Below are positions 25,122 to 32,971 of a stretch of 33,418 nt of DNA, piece after piece. Every line of letters starts with the position of its first letter. Position 1 is the first letter of the stretch. The stretch lies in the NCBI GenBank assembly GCA_020346325.1, contig CP070782.1, positions 3,547,465 to 3,580,882 of the forward strand. The letters run 5' to 3'. The position numbers and the translations under genes are program-made. The notes below the pieces were generated by a model. It was given only the letters and a program-made list of their open reading frames with translations, was not told where the DNA came from and did not search any database. Origin of the DNA: Phycisphaerales bacterium (GTDB taxonomy: Bacteria > Planctomycetota > Phycisphaerae > Sedimentisphaerales > Anaerobacaceae).

Positions 25122-25976
25122 TCAACCGTGGAACTTGTAGCTCAGGAATTGATAGATGAGTTTGGCCGCCAGGAAGTCGGAGGCCCAGTTGCCTGCGACC
25201 GGGCAGAGTTCGACCACGTCGAAGCCGACCACGGTTCGCTCACAGCACACGCGTCTGAGCAATTCGATCACCTCATACCAAAGTAATCCGCCCGGTTCAG
25301 GGGTCCCCGTAGCCGGCAGCGCCGCCGGGTCGAAAACATCCACGTCGATGGTCACATACACCTGCTCGGTCAGCCGGCCAATCGCCCGATCGGCCCATTC
25401 CGTTCGTCCCACGATGTCCTTGGCGAAGAAGATGCGGTCCCTGTCGACGGATGGTTTCTCGGAGATATCCATGCTCCGGATGCCGACTTGAACGATCGGG
25501 CAGCACTCCTTGATCCGAGCCATCACGCAGGCATGGTTGAACCGGGACCCTTCGTACTCGTCCCTCAGGTCGGAATGGGCATCAAGCTGGAGGACTGTGA
25601 CGCCGGGGAAATGAGCCGCGTGGGCCCGGGCCGCACCAACGCTGACCGAATGCTCCCCACCGATGACTACGGTGAACTTCTCACGATCCAGATGCTGGGA
25701 AACGCGCTGCTCGACAGCCGTGACCATGCGTTCGGGACAGGGCCCTGCATCAATGGTCGCGTCGGTGAAGATCCCTTGGCGGAAGACTTCCGAATCCGTT
25801 TCAATATCGTAAAACTCAAGGTTGGCGGAAGCCTCGAGTATCGCTTCTGGCCCTTTATCAGCCCCCTTGACCCAGGTGCTCGTTCCGTCGTAAGGAACGG
25901 GAATCACCACAATCCGCGCGTCGTCGGCACTGGAATACTCGGGCGGCAGCGCCCCAAAATTCGCGGTCTCTGTCAT
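25122..25976 (-). CDS. speB: Agmatinase
   Basis: A 284-residue ureohydrolase with a binuclear manganese site that converts agmatine to putrescine and urea. Metal ligands are visible: GGEHS (His109), LDAHSDLRDE (Asp132, His134, Asp136) and TIDVDVFDP (Asp211, Asp213). GTPEPGG in the substrate loop and GFDVVELCP near the C-terminus are family features, and length matches. ATG 25976 lies three bases after the stop of the arginine decarboxylase gene, so the two are coupled and form a complete arginine-to-putrescine route. Assignment as agmatinase rather than arginase or formimidoylglutamase rests on this context. Confidence 0.93.
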   Translation of the reverse strand: MTETANFGALPPEYSSADDARIVVIPVPYDGTSTWVKGADKGPEAILEASANLEFYDIETDSEVFRQGIFTDATIDAGPCPERMVTAVEQRVSQHLDREKFTVVIGGEHSVSVGAARAHAAHFPGVTVLQLDAHSDLRDEYEGSRFNHACVMARIKECCPIVQVGIRSMDISEKPSVDRDRIFFAKDIVGRTEWADRAIGRLTEQVYVTIDVDVFDPAALPATGTPEPGGLLWYEVIELLRRVCCERTVVGFDVVELCPVAGNWASDFLAAKLIYQFLSYKFHG

Positions 25977-25979
25977 GGG

Positions 25980-26531
25980 TCAATCGAACAGGAACATGGC
26001 AATCGCCACGGTGGTCGTCCAAAGATCCTTCTGACCGCGGGCCGCCTGTGTGACGTTAGAGGTACGAATGATCAGGCCACTGGACTTATAGACCTGTTCC
26101 TTCTCCGACCACGCTTTATCGGGATCGACGTCCAGCCCCAGCGTGGTCCCCAGCATGCCAGCCGCCAAGTCTTCTGACAAATCCGCGGCTTCCGTCTGAT
26201 TCATTCCGTGGCCGTGCACTTCGCTGAGATAGCCCCATTTCCGGGCGTCCTTGGGAACCGCGATCCCCACCGAAGATGCAACGAGACGACCGTGCTCGTT
26301 CGTGTCTGACCGCGCCATGACGCAGAAGCAAATTCCCCCCGGCGTCAGCTCCGCCAGTCCCTTTTCCCGGCTGATGATCTTACATTTCGGCGGCAAAATA
26401 GACGACACCTGCACCAGGTTCTGCTGAGCAACGCCTGCCTTGCGCAGGGCTTCCTCAAAGGACTTGAGCTGGTACTTGTGCCGGCCGACCCCCTTGGTCA
26501 GAAAAACCCGCTTGGGGACCATGCTTTGCAT
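25980..26531 (-). CDS. pdaD: Pyruvoyl-dependent arginine decarboxylase
   Basis: A 183-residue proenzyme that decarboxylates arginine to agmatine. It cleaves itself between Ser43 and Ser44 in NLVQVSSILPPKC, leaving a pyruvoyl group on the alpha chain (residue 44 onward) as cofactor in place of PLP. Other family blocks are MVPKRVFLTKGVGRHKYQLK at the start, LTPGGICFCVMARSDTNEHG and YLSEVHGHGMNQTEAADLSE, the last containing the catalytic glutamate region. ATG 26531 follows GGAGGTG; a GTG two codons earlier is less likely because it sits within the Shine-Dalgarno. The enzyme is typical of archaea and scattered bacteria. Its direct coupling to agmatinase makes the function firm. Confidence 0.94.
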   Translation of the reverse strand: MQSMVPKRVFLTKGVGRHKYQLKSFEEALRKAGVAQQNLVQVSSILPPKCKIISREKGLAELTPGGICFCVMARSDTNEHGRLVASSVGIAVPKDARKWGYLSEVHGHGMNQTEAADLSEDLAAGMLGTTLGLDVDPDKAWSEKEQVYKSSGLIIRTSNVTQAARGQKDLWTTTVAIAMFLFD

Positions 26532-26632
26532 CTTCACCTCCGTTTCTTCATGAGGACATCAGTGTGTGTCAGCGTAACCTTCGATCAGGCAGCGAATTAT
26601 AAGGAGCAGAGCCGCCCTGGCAACGAAAATAT

Positions 26633-27772
26633 TCAGAAGGCCAGATAGGCACCGGCCTTGCTGAGCCGAACCCCGGGTCGGCCGAGATCCTCCAGGCGCC
26701 GCATCCGCTGGCCGCGCCGTCCCTTAAGGATCCAATCGACGGTGATCGGGCCCAATCCGGGAACACGGAGCAACTCCAGGCGCGAAGCACGATTCACGTT
26801 CAACGGAAAGAACTCCGGATGATTCCGGGCCCAAACCTCCTTGGGATCGGCCTCCAGCACTAAACGGCCTTGGGAATCGAATATGATGTCGGCATCTTTG
26901 AAACCGTACTTACGCATCAGAAAATCCACCTGGTAGAGACGGTGCTCGCGCGTAAAGGTTTGAGCCGGATCGGAAGCATCGCTGTGCTCGGCCGCCAAGG
27001 AGGCGTCGCCGGAACCCTTTTGATAGGCGCTGAAGTAGATGCGCTGCAGCTTGAGCCTTTCGTAGAGCCCCCCCATGTACTTGACGATCTCGTCATCGGC
27101 CTCACCGGCCGCTCCCACGATGAATTGCGTCGTCTGCTTGACCCGGGCAAACCGCGTCCCCCTGGCCGTCAGGCGACTGATCAACTTGATAGGCTCGATG
27201 ATATCGCGGATGTAGTCCTTACGATTCGAAAGCCGAGCCAGATTCGCCGCCCCCGGTGTCTCGATATTCAAAGACACGGCACTGGCCAGTGAAACGGCTT
27301 CTTCGATCGCCGCATCGCTGGCTCCGGGAATCACCTTCAAATGAATGTAGCCCCGAAAGTGGCGCTTGCGGCGCAGCAGCCGGGCTGTCGCGGTGAGCCG
27401 GTCCATGGTCGCATCGGGCGAACCGATGACACCGGAACTGAGAAACAGGCCGAAGACCTTCTTCTGCTGGTAGTAGTCCAGGAACACCCGGGCCGTCTCT
27501 TCCGGCCCCAGACTGCACCGGCGAACATCCTGCTGCTCGCGCAGCGGACAGTATTTGCAGTCGTTACAACAGACGTTGGAAATCAACGTCTTCAGCAGAA
27601 CACTCCTGCCTCCGTTGGGCAGGATCACAGGGTAGATCCATCGACCGTCCTGGCCCCGTCGGCGTCCTTCGTCCTGACTCGTCCCGCACGCACAGGCTAA
27701 GTCGTATTGCGCATCAGCGCTGAGGATTTCGAGCTTCCGCTGCGTGTCCGGCTTGGAAATGACTGCAACCAT
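26633..27772 (-). CDS. Radical SAM protein of the putative DNA modification/repair type (UDG-linked family)
   Basis: A 379-residue radical SAM enzyme. The cluster motif is CCNDCKYC (Cys68, Cys72, Cys75), after the family's start ILSADAQYDLACACG. The barrel includes LSSGVIGSPDATMDRLT, YIHLKVIPGAS and LNIETPGAANLARLS. The C-terminus carries a helix-hairpin-helix DNA-binding unit (about 321-365: NVNRASRLELLRVPGLGPIT and an RRGQRMRRLEDLG follow-up). This matches the family annotated as putative DNA modification/repair radical SAM protein, often next to a UDG-like glycosylase gene; that partner is not in this window. AGGGTGA precedes ATG 27772; the 43-codon extension to 27901 is rejected. Reaction unknown. 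Confidence 0.88.
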   Translation of the reverse strand: MVAVISKPDTQRKLEILSADAQYDLACACGTSQDEGRRRGQDGRWIYPVILPNGGRSVLLKTLISNVCCNDCKYCPLREQQDVRRCSLGPEETARVFLDYYQQKKVFGLFLSSGVIGSPDATMDRLTATARLLRRKRHFRGYIHLKVIPGASDAAIEEAVSLASAVSLNIETPGAANLARLSNRKDYIRDIIEPIKLISRLTARGTRFARVKQTTQFIVGAAGEADDEIVKYMGGLYERLKLQRIYFSAYQKGSGDASLAAEHSDASDPAQTFTREHRLYQVDFLMRKYGFKDADIIFDSQGRLVLEADPKEVWARNHPEFFPLNVNRASRLELLRVPGLGPITVDWILKGRRGQRMRRLEDLGRPGVRLSKAGAYLAF

Positions 27773-27783
27773 ATTCACCCTGC

Positions 27784-27999
27784 TTGTGCGTCCCTGCCCG
27801 GTCGGGCGACCATCAGAACATCGACAAAGATCGAGGCTCCGCCAATATTCTACAGGGAAGCCGAGGACGCGAAAAGACCAAAAAAGATGGTGGATCATCA
27901 CTCTGGAACCCTACTGTCAACCTTGACGACAAGGGTGATCTCGATATCATCTTCGTTGGCTCGTACAATCCAAGGATCTCGGTCTTCGAGAATCTCTGA
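27784..27999 (+). pseudogene. Decapitated FG-GAP/VCBS repeat fragment
   Basis: In one frame ending at TGA 27997-27999 the last 32 codons read WNPTVNLDDKGDLDIIFVGS, then YNPRISVFENL. This is the pattern of a final FG-GAP repeat (D-x-D-x-x-G-D-L-D-I) and resembles repeats in the gene just downstream. Sequence before 27898 in this frame does not look like a propeller, and there is no room for the rest of a gene because the radical SAM gene begins at 27772 on the other strand. It looks like the 3' remnant of an FG-GAP gene, possibly left by duplication and deletion. Confidence 0.4.
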
Positions 28000-28036
28000 A
28001 GGTTCACAGCAGAAGCTATGGGGAAAGGATGTGCCC

Positions 28037-29284
28037 ATGTACAGGCGGAAGGCGGGTCCACTGGCATGCCTCGTCGTGATGGCGTCTCTCGCCTTGCTGG
28101 GCGCGGGCCAGGCAGCGGATTGGAGCTTCGTAGAGACCATCGTGGACGAGAATCCTCCGCAGCCCGACCGCGTCACCGACATTGAAATCGTAGACATTGA
28201 CAACGATGGCCAACCGGATCTGTGGTGCAGCGGGACGAAGATCGCGGCCGATCAGCGGTTGTCCACGTGGTACACGCGAGAGAACGACACTTGGCGCCGG
28301 CATACGCCTTTCCTGGGTCCTTCCCTCGGTGGTAATTGGGGCGACGTCGATGGCGATGGGGACCTGGACCTGATCACCGGCCAGGATCGCAATTCAGCTC
28401 GAACGGGCAACCACGCCCTAGTATGGATGGAGAATCCACTGTGTGATGGTGGCGATCCCGCTGAAGACGTCTGGGCCATTCACACGATTCACAGGGATCC
28501 GACCGATCCGGCCGAACTGCACACGGACTACATCGACACCCAGGGAAACCGCCTGCGAAAACTTGACCTGGACGGTGACGGCCGACTCGATCTGGTCATC
28601 GCCGCGTTTAAGCAGACGCTCTGGTACCTGCCGGGGCCGGCCGATCCCAAGGCAGGCCCGTGGCGATTCTACAAGATCGCCGAGAGCCGATACAGCCAGG
28701 GCGGCGCCTGCATCGCCGACCTCGACGCGGATCGCGATCTGGACATCGTGTGGGGGCGTTGCTGGTATGAGAACCCGGGCCGCCCTACGATCATTCCCTG
28801 GGAGCAGCACTTGATCGCCCCCGGCTGGCCCGATGAATCCCAGGTCGCCGTCGGTGACTTGGACTCCGATGGCTGGATGGACGTCGTGCTGGCGGCCCAC
28901 GTCACCGGGCATGGGCTCACCTGGTATCGCAATCCCGCGCGTGATCGAAGGCAGCAGTGGCTGAGGTTCCGAGTCCTCTCAGGCTGGAGGGGGCTACACT
29001 CCTGTCAGGTGGCTGATTTCGATGGCGACGGCGATCTGGACATCTTCGCTGCCCAGACCGCCAAGCAACCGGAGAAGCGTGTGGCTGTCATCGAGAATCG
29101 GGATGGCCACGGGAGGCAATGGCAGGTGCACATCCTTTCGACCGTTGGCTCACACCATGCCAAGGTCGGGGACATTGACAACGACGGGGACATGGACATC
29201 GCCGGCACGAACGACGAGATCGACACGAGACCCAGGGTCTGGATCAACCCGCTCAAGGGAGTTGCACCTTCGGCCGAGCCATAG
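28037..29284 (+). CDS. Exported FG-GAP/VCBS beta-propeller protein
   Basis: A 415-residue secreted protein. A signal peptide (MYRRKAGPLACLVVMASLAL, ending AGQA at about 25) is followed by FG-GAP repeats with Ca2+-binding aspartate loops: IEIVDIDNDGQPDLWC, NWGDVDGDGDLDLITG, LRKLDLDGDGRLDLVIA, CIADLDADRDLDIVWG, AVGDLDSDGWMDVVLA, CQVADFDGDGDLDIFA and KVGDIDNDGDMDIAGT. Seven repeats fit one seven-bladed propeller. Planctomycete genomes carry many of these, of unknown role, perhaps in carbohydrate or protein binding. ATG 28037 is preceded by GGGAAAGGAT; the long frame from 27707 is overlap with other genes. It is convergent with the sialidase gene 19 bp downstream. Confidence 0.85.
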   Translation: MYRRKAGPLACLVVMASLALLGAGQAADWSFVETIVDENPPQPDRVTDIEIVDIDNDGQPDLWCSGTKIAADQRLSTWYTRENDTWRRHTPFLGPSLGGNWGDVDGDGDLDLITGQDRNSARTGNHALVWMENPLCDGGDPAEDVWAIHTIHRDPTDPAELHTDYIDTQGNRLRKLDLDGDGRLDLVIAAFKQTLWYLPGPADPKAGPWRFYKIAESRYSQGGACIADLDADRDLDIVWGRCWYENPGRPTIIPWEQHLIAPGWPDESQVAVGDLDSDGWMDVVLAAHVTGHGLTWYRNPARDRRQQWLRFRVLSGWRGLHSCQVADFDGDGDLDIFAAQTAKQPEKRVAVIENRDGHGRQWQVHILSTVGSHHAKVGDIDNDGDMDIAGTNDEIDTRPRVWINPLKGVAPSAEP

Positions 29285-29303
29285 GCGCACTGTCGACTCC
29301 TGC

Positions 29304-30347
29304 TTAGAACTTGCTCGGGTCCAGAATCACGTGCTTGATGCTCTGGCGCCAGTACGTGTAGGTGGTATGAACCAGACCATCGTCGCTCTGAATGACGGCC
29401 GGGTAGGAGTATTCGCCCGGCTGATCCTCCAGTGTCAGCACCACGTCCCAATGCTTACCATCCCTGGAGATCGCCACATTCAGCGGAGTACGACCCTTGG
29501 GCGTATTATTGAACACGAGCAATTGGCGACCGTCCTGCAGTGTAACCGCATCGATGCCCGAACTCGGATTGGGCAACGTCGTAGCCTCGAATGGGCTCCA
29601 CGTCTTGCCGCCGTCGGTCGACCAAGTCTGGGCAATGAATCCCTGCCGTCGCGTGCGGCAAAGCATTTGCAGTCGACCATTGGGGTAGGTCAGAATGGTG
29701 GGCTGGATCACGCCGATATCCTTGCCGTCATTCAAAGGCCCGATGACCTGCCATTCCTTCAGATCCCGCGTTATCTCCACATGCGCTTGCCAGCCCTGAT
29801 GCTCGCTGCTGGAAGGACATAGAATGCGACCATCGTCCAGTTGGACGGGTTTGTTTTTGATCGGCCCCATCACCTCAGGAGGCAGACGACGCTGCGGCGT
29901 CCACGTCTTACCTGAATCATTCGAGACCGTCCATTCCCCCCACCAGCCGCGCGGGGTGGGCCCGACTTTGAAGAACAGCAACAAAGGCCCCTCCTTGGGC
30001 TGAAACAGCACGGGATTCCAGCAGGGATAGCGCATCTGGACCGACATCACACCGTTGGCCACTTCCACAGGCCTCGACCACCGGCCATTCTCGAGCCGCG
30101 CCACCCAGATGCCAACGTCATCTTCCCCCTCGTCGGTACCGGCGAACCACGCCGCGACGATTTGCCCATCCCGCGTCTGCTCGATGGTCGAAGCGTGACA
30201 ACCCGGTGTCGGTCGGTCCTCCAAAGGGAAAATTAGTCCACCACTAACCCATCCAGCCTGCGCTGACATCTCGCTGCTCCTGACCAGGCCCGGTCCCAAA
30301 GTCGTGCAAACGACCGTGAACAAAACCGCCCATCGTCCTCGCTTCAT
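29304..30347 (-). CDS. Exported BNR-repeat sialidase-like protein
   Basis: A 347-residue six-bladed propeller of the BNR_2 sialidase family (exo-alpha-sialidase-like), with a signal peptide (hydrophobic at about 6-22). Asp boxes are SNDSGKTW (142-149), STDGGKTW (243-250) and a degenerate SRDGKHW (294-300). IKNKPVQLDDGRILCPSSSE (about 163-182), RYPCWNPVLF and GEYSYPAVIQSDDGLVHTTY are characteristic blocks of the family's non-viral branch. Many members lack proven sialidase activity and act on other sugars or have unknown function. AAGGAGG five bases ahead of ATG 30347 sets the start. No sialic acid catabolic genes (nanA, nanE) are nearby. Confidence 0.86.
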   Translation of the reverse strand: MKRGRWAVLFTVVCTTLGPGLVRSSEMSAQAGWVSGGLIFPLEDRPTPGCHASTIEQTRDGQIVAAWFAGTDEGEDDVGIWVARLENGRWSRPVEVANGVMSVQMRYPCWNPVLFQPKEGPLLLFFKVGPTPRGWWGEWTVSNDSGKTWTPQRRLPPEVMGPIKNKPVQLDDGRILCPSSSEHQGWQAHVEITRDLKEWQVIGPLNDGKDIGVIQPTILTYPNGRLQMLCRTRRQGFIAQTWSTDGGKTWSPFEATTLPNPSSGIDAVTLQDGRQLLVFNNTPKGRTPLNVAISRDGKHWDVVLTLEDQPGEYSYPAVIQSDDGLVHTTYTYWRQSIKHVILDPSKF

Positions 30348-30564
30348 TGTAGCCTCCTTGTAGGTCCATCGCACCTTGTCGTGGGCTGGCCACTGATGGA
30401 ATTGCCTCTGAGGATATCCGCAGCCGATCCCAGCAATCATTGCCCATATCCTACCGGCTGGGCGCCCGCACGTAAAGCAGACTCGTATCACCGCTACCGT
30501 CCGATAGTCATACAATGGTTGCGGAAACCGAGTTGGAGATGGGGCATGAAGTATGGCTATGCCA

Positions 30565-31539
30565 CTAGCCGAAGGGAACCAGGACCAACTCCATCTTTCT
30601 GTTATCCCGCTCGACCACCACGGGTATCTCTGGCATGTCCCGGCCGTATTGGCGGTACTTCCTCGTGATCTGTAGGAGTTTCTGCTTGGGAGACTTCGTG
30701 TGGAGCGACTGGCCGGCAACGTGCGTAACGCGGTCGCCCTCGCGCAATCCCATGATGTCCTGAGTCAGGCGCAACCCCGTGACCCGACCATCCTCCACAT
30801 CAGTAACGAGAGGAAGCTCTCTGGCCAAATGCCTGATCTGGCTCGCCTGGATGGGCACGCGTCGCCCGGACCGTGCTGCAACAGCAACCCGGGCCGGCGC
30901 CGGCTCGGGAGTCGGCCTGTGACGTCTCGGCGCCGTGAGGCGATCCGACAGGACGCCGGGCTGGATCTTCGCGATCTGCGTTCCCTCGGGGGACTCGAAG
31001 AAGACCTCAGAAGTTCGTATCTCGGTGATGACCATGTCCCCGATCCTATCGCCTACCCGACACGGCACGTGCCTTCCATGATCCTTGACGATCACGACAG
31101 AAGACAACACGTCACTGGTCTTGACGATGCCAATAACCTCGATGCCCTCCGGCACGGCGACTGGAGGCTTGCGCGTGTTCTTCTGCCCCGCTCTGCTCGC
31201 CTGCCTCCGAGAGTTGAACATGTTGCGCTCAGATATGATGAGGTACTCGTCGAAAGCGGGCACCTCCTCTTCATCCTGGCCCAGCCCCTGCCCCACGAGA
31301 GATACGACCAGAAGCGCCAAGCCAACGATAACCATTCCCCTGAAATTCCTGCCGGAGCAGGTGCATGCGCGCGCCGATTCCGATCTCTCTGGCCTGATTT
31401 GCTGAGTTGTAGCCACACCATATCTTGCCCGACTTCTGTGTACCTCGGTGATTCCTTGCCGATCTGTCGCCTTCTCCTTGCCCATGAACACCCCATAGCC
31501 GCTGCGAGGTAGTTGAAGACTCCATTCGACATGCCTCAC
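30565..31539 (-). CDS. GspC-like protein with membrane anchor and PDZ domain
   Basis: A 324-residue frame resembling type II secretion component GspC/PulC, the inner-membrane linker that contacts the secretin. A hydrophobic segment (about 69-88, MVIVGLALLVVSLVGQGLGQ) precedes the homology region (EGIEVIGIVKTSDVLSSVVI, then HVPCRVGDRIGDMVITEIRT and EVFFESPEG) and a C-terminal PDZ domain (VTGLRLTQDIMGLREGDRVT, ending with a VVVERDNRKMELVLVPFG strand). The first 68 residues are basic and unlike GspC, so the start may be ATG 31335 instead of 31539; neither Shine-Dalgarno is decisive. No other Gsp genes are in the window. Membrane-tethered PDZ protein is the cautious description. Confidence 0.65.
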   Translation of the reverse strand: MRHVEWSLQLPRSGYGVFMGKEKATDRQGITEVHRSRARYGVATTQQIRPERSESARACTCSGRNFRGMVIVGLALLVVSLVGQGLGQDEEEVPAFDEYLIISERNMFNSRRQASRAGQKNTRKPPVAVPEGIEVIGIVKTSDVLSSVVIVKDHGRHVPCRVGDRIGDMVITEIRTSEVFFESPEGTQIAKIQPGVLSDRLTAPRRHRPTPEPAPARVAVAARSGRRVPIQASQIRHLARELPLVTDVEDGRVTGLRLTQDIMGLREGDRVTHVAGQSLHTKSPKQKLLQITRKYRQYGRDMPEIPVVVERDNRKMELVLVPFG

Positions 31540-32064
31540 TCCATTGTCTGGGAAATAAACGCCATTGTTGCGTCTGGTTAACCAGCTTTACTTAGTGCCA
31601 TCAGGATGACCTTTCGTAACGGCATTTATGGAAATTATGCCAAGTTATTTCCGGACGTTGCAGAAAATCTTTGTCACTATTCTCGACCTTTTCCCGGCCA
31701 TAAATGCCGCTCCTGCAATCCGAAATGGAGCTTAATTGCCTGTGACACGGAGACTTGCAGCTTCCAGCCAGCGGCAGGCATGTTTGAGCGCATACCGCTA
31801 AACCTGCGTGACACTCGGTCTCTGACGGTCGCGCCGGCAGGCGGAAGGCGGGGTGGTCAGGAGGCCACGGCCAGAGGCCCGACCAAATCCTGGCCGGAAA
31901 ACGGGTCGCAACTGCCAGACGGCTTGTATCCAAACACCTGTTAAAGTATCCTCATATTATGGATAAGGCGTCTGGTGGACTGCAAGCGATTGTCGGTGAT
32001 GAAGGTGGAAGAAGAACATCCAGTCGGCAAAACAGCCCCTCCCGGGGCTAATGGTGGCACCGGC
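31540..32064. other. Divergent region before the glycyl radical genes, with palindromes
   Basis: About 525 bp between the GspC-like gene (-) and the glycyl radical activase (+), with no convincing gene. It contains CTGGTTAACCAG at 31574-31585, a perfect 12-bp palindrome, and a perfect 12-bp inverted repeat, CGGCATTTATGG (31620-31631) and CCATAAATGCCG (31698-31709), flanking 66 bases. TATCC and GGATA flank a short AT-rich stretch at about 31947-31965. These could be operators or RNA structure controlling the activase operon. An AUG at 31999 or GTG at 31975 could extend the activase into the end of this region. Confidence 0.45.
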
Positions 32065-32967
32065 ATGTCGGGATGCATATTTGACATCAAGAAATATGCC
32101 ATCCACGACGGCCCCGGAATCCGGACAACCGTTTTCTTCAAAGGCTGCCCACTCCAGTGTCGTTGGTGCCACAATCCTGAGAGTTGGAAGACGAACCGGG
32201 AGCCCGGTTTCCGATCAGGCCGGTGCGTTCGATGTGGTCGTTGCGAAACAGTCTGCCAAGGTCAGGCCATTACCTTCCCGGACGGATACCCTGTGACGGA
32301 TGCCCAGAGGTGTGTTCTATGTGGCCGGTGCACGGCCGAATGCCCGGCTGAGGCCAGGGAGATCATCGGACGCCAGATGACCGTTTCCGAAGTGATGGCC
32401 GAGATCCGCAAGGACGTGATCTTTTACGACGAATCGGGGGGCGGGGCTACGTTTTCCGGCGGAGAACCCCTAATGCAGCCGGACTTTCTGCTGGCGTTGC
32501 TGAACCGATGCCGGGCCGAGAGCATACATACAGCAGTCGACACGACGTGCCACGCCAAGGGCGAACTGATGCAGCGTGTCGCCGCGGCGGCCGATCACCT
32601 GCTTTGCGACATCAAGCACATGGATTCCGGCACGCACGAGCGCTACACGGGTGTGCCTAACGACCTGATCCTGGATAACATCCGGGCAATGGCCGAGATC
32701 GGTGAGCGAATAATCATTCGAATCCCTGTTGTCCCGGGGTTCAACGATGACGACACGAACATAGCAGACACGGCCCGATTCGTGCGGTCGTTGCCGGCGA
32801 TCCGCAGGATTGATATCCTGCCCTATAACCGTGGTGGCCTGGAGAAATCGGTGCGGCTGACAGACCGGGTTGATCTCTTACGCACTGAGGCACCGGATGA
32901 TGAAAAGATGGCCCATATTGCCAGCACCCTCCATGGGTATGGGTTTGACGTCAAGATAGGTGGATAG
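32065..32967 (+). CDS. Glycyl radical enzyme activase (radical SAM), HypE-like
   Basis: A 300-residue radical SAM enzyme that installs the glycyl radical on the enzyme encoded next. The start MSGCIFDIKKYAIHDGPGIR is the usual opening of this family. The radical SAM cluster ligands are Cys28, Cys32 and Cys35 in GCPLQCRWCHNPES. Two further 4Fe-4S motifs follow, CVRCGRCETVC (54-64) and CVLCGRCTAEC (83-93), typical of activases other than that of pyruvate formate-lyase itself. GGGATFSGGEPLMQ and LPYNRGG near the end complete the pattern. ATG 32065 fits homology best; in-frame starts at 31975 and 31999 are possible. The stop is four bases before the next gene's ATG, so the pair is an operon. Confidence 0.92.
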   Translation: MSGCIFDIKKYAIHDGPGIRTTVFFKGCPLQCRWCHNPESWKTNREPGFRSGRCVRCGRCETVCQGQAITFPDGYPVTDAQRCVLCGRCTAECPAEAREIIGRQMTVSEVMAEIRKDVIFYDESGGGATFSGGEPLMQPDFLLALLNRCRAESIHTAVDTTCHAKGELMQRVAAAADHLLCDIKHMDSGTHERYTGVPNDLILDNIRAMAEIGERIIIRIPVVPGFNDDDTNIADTARFVRSLPAIRRIDILPYNRGGLEKSVRLTDRVDLLRTEAPDDEKMAHIASTLHGYGFDVKIGG

Positions 32968-32971
32968 AAAC

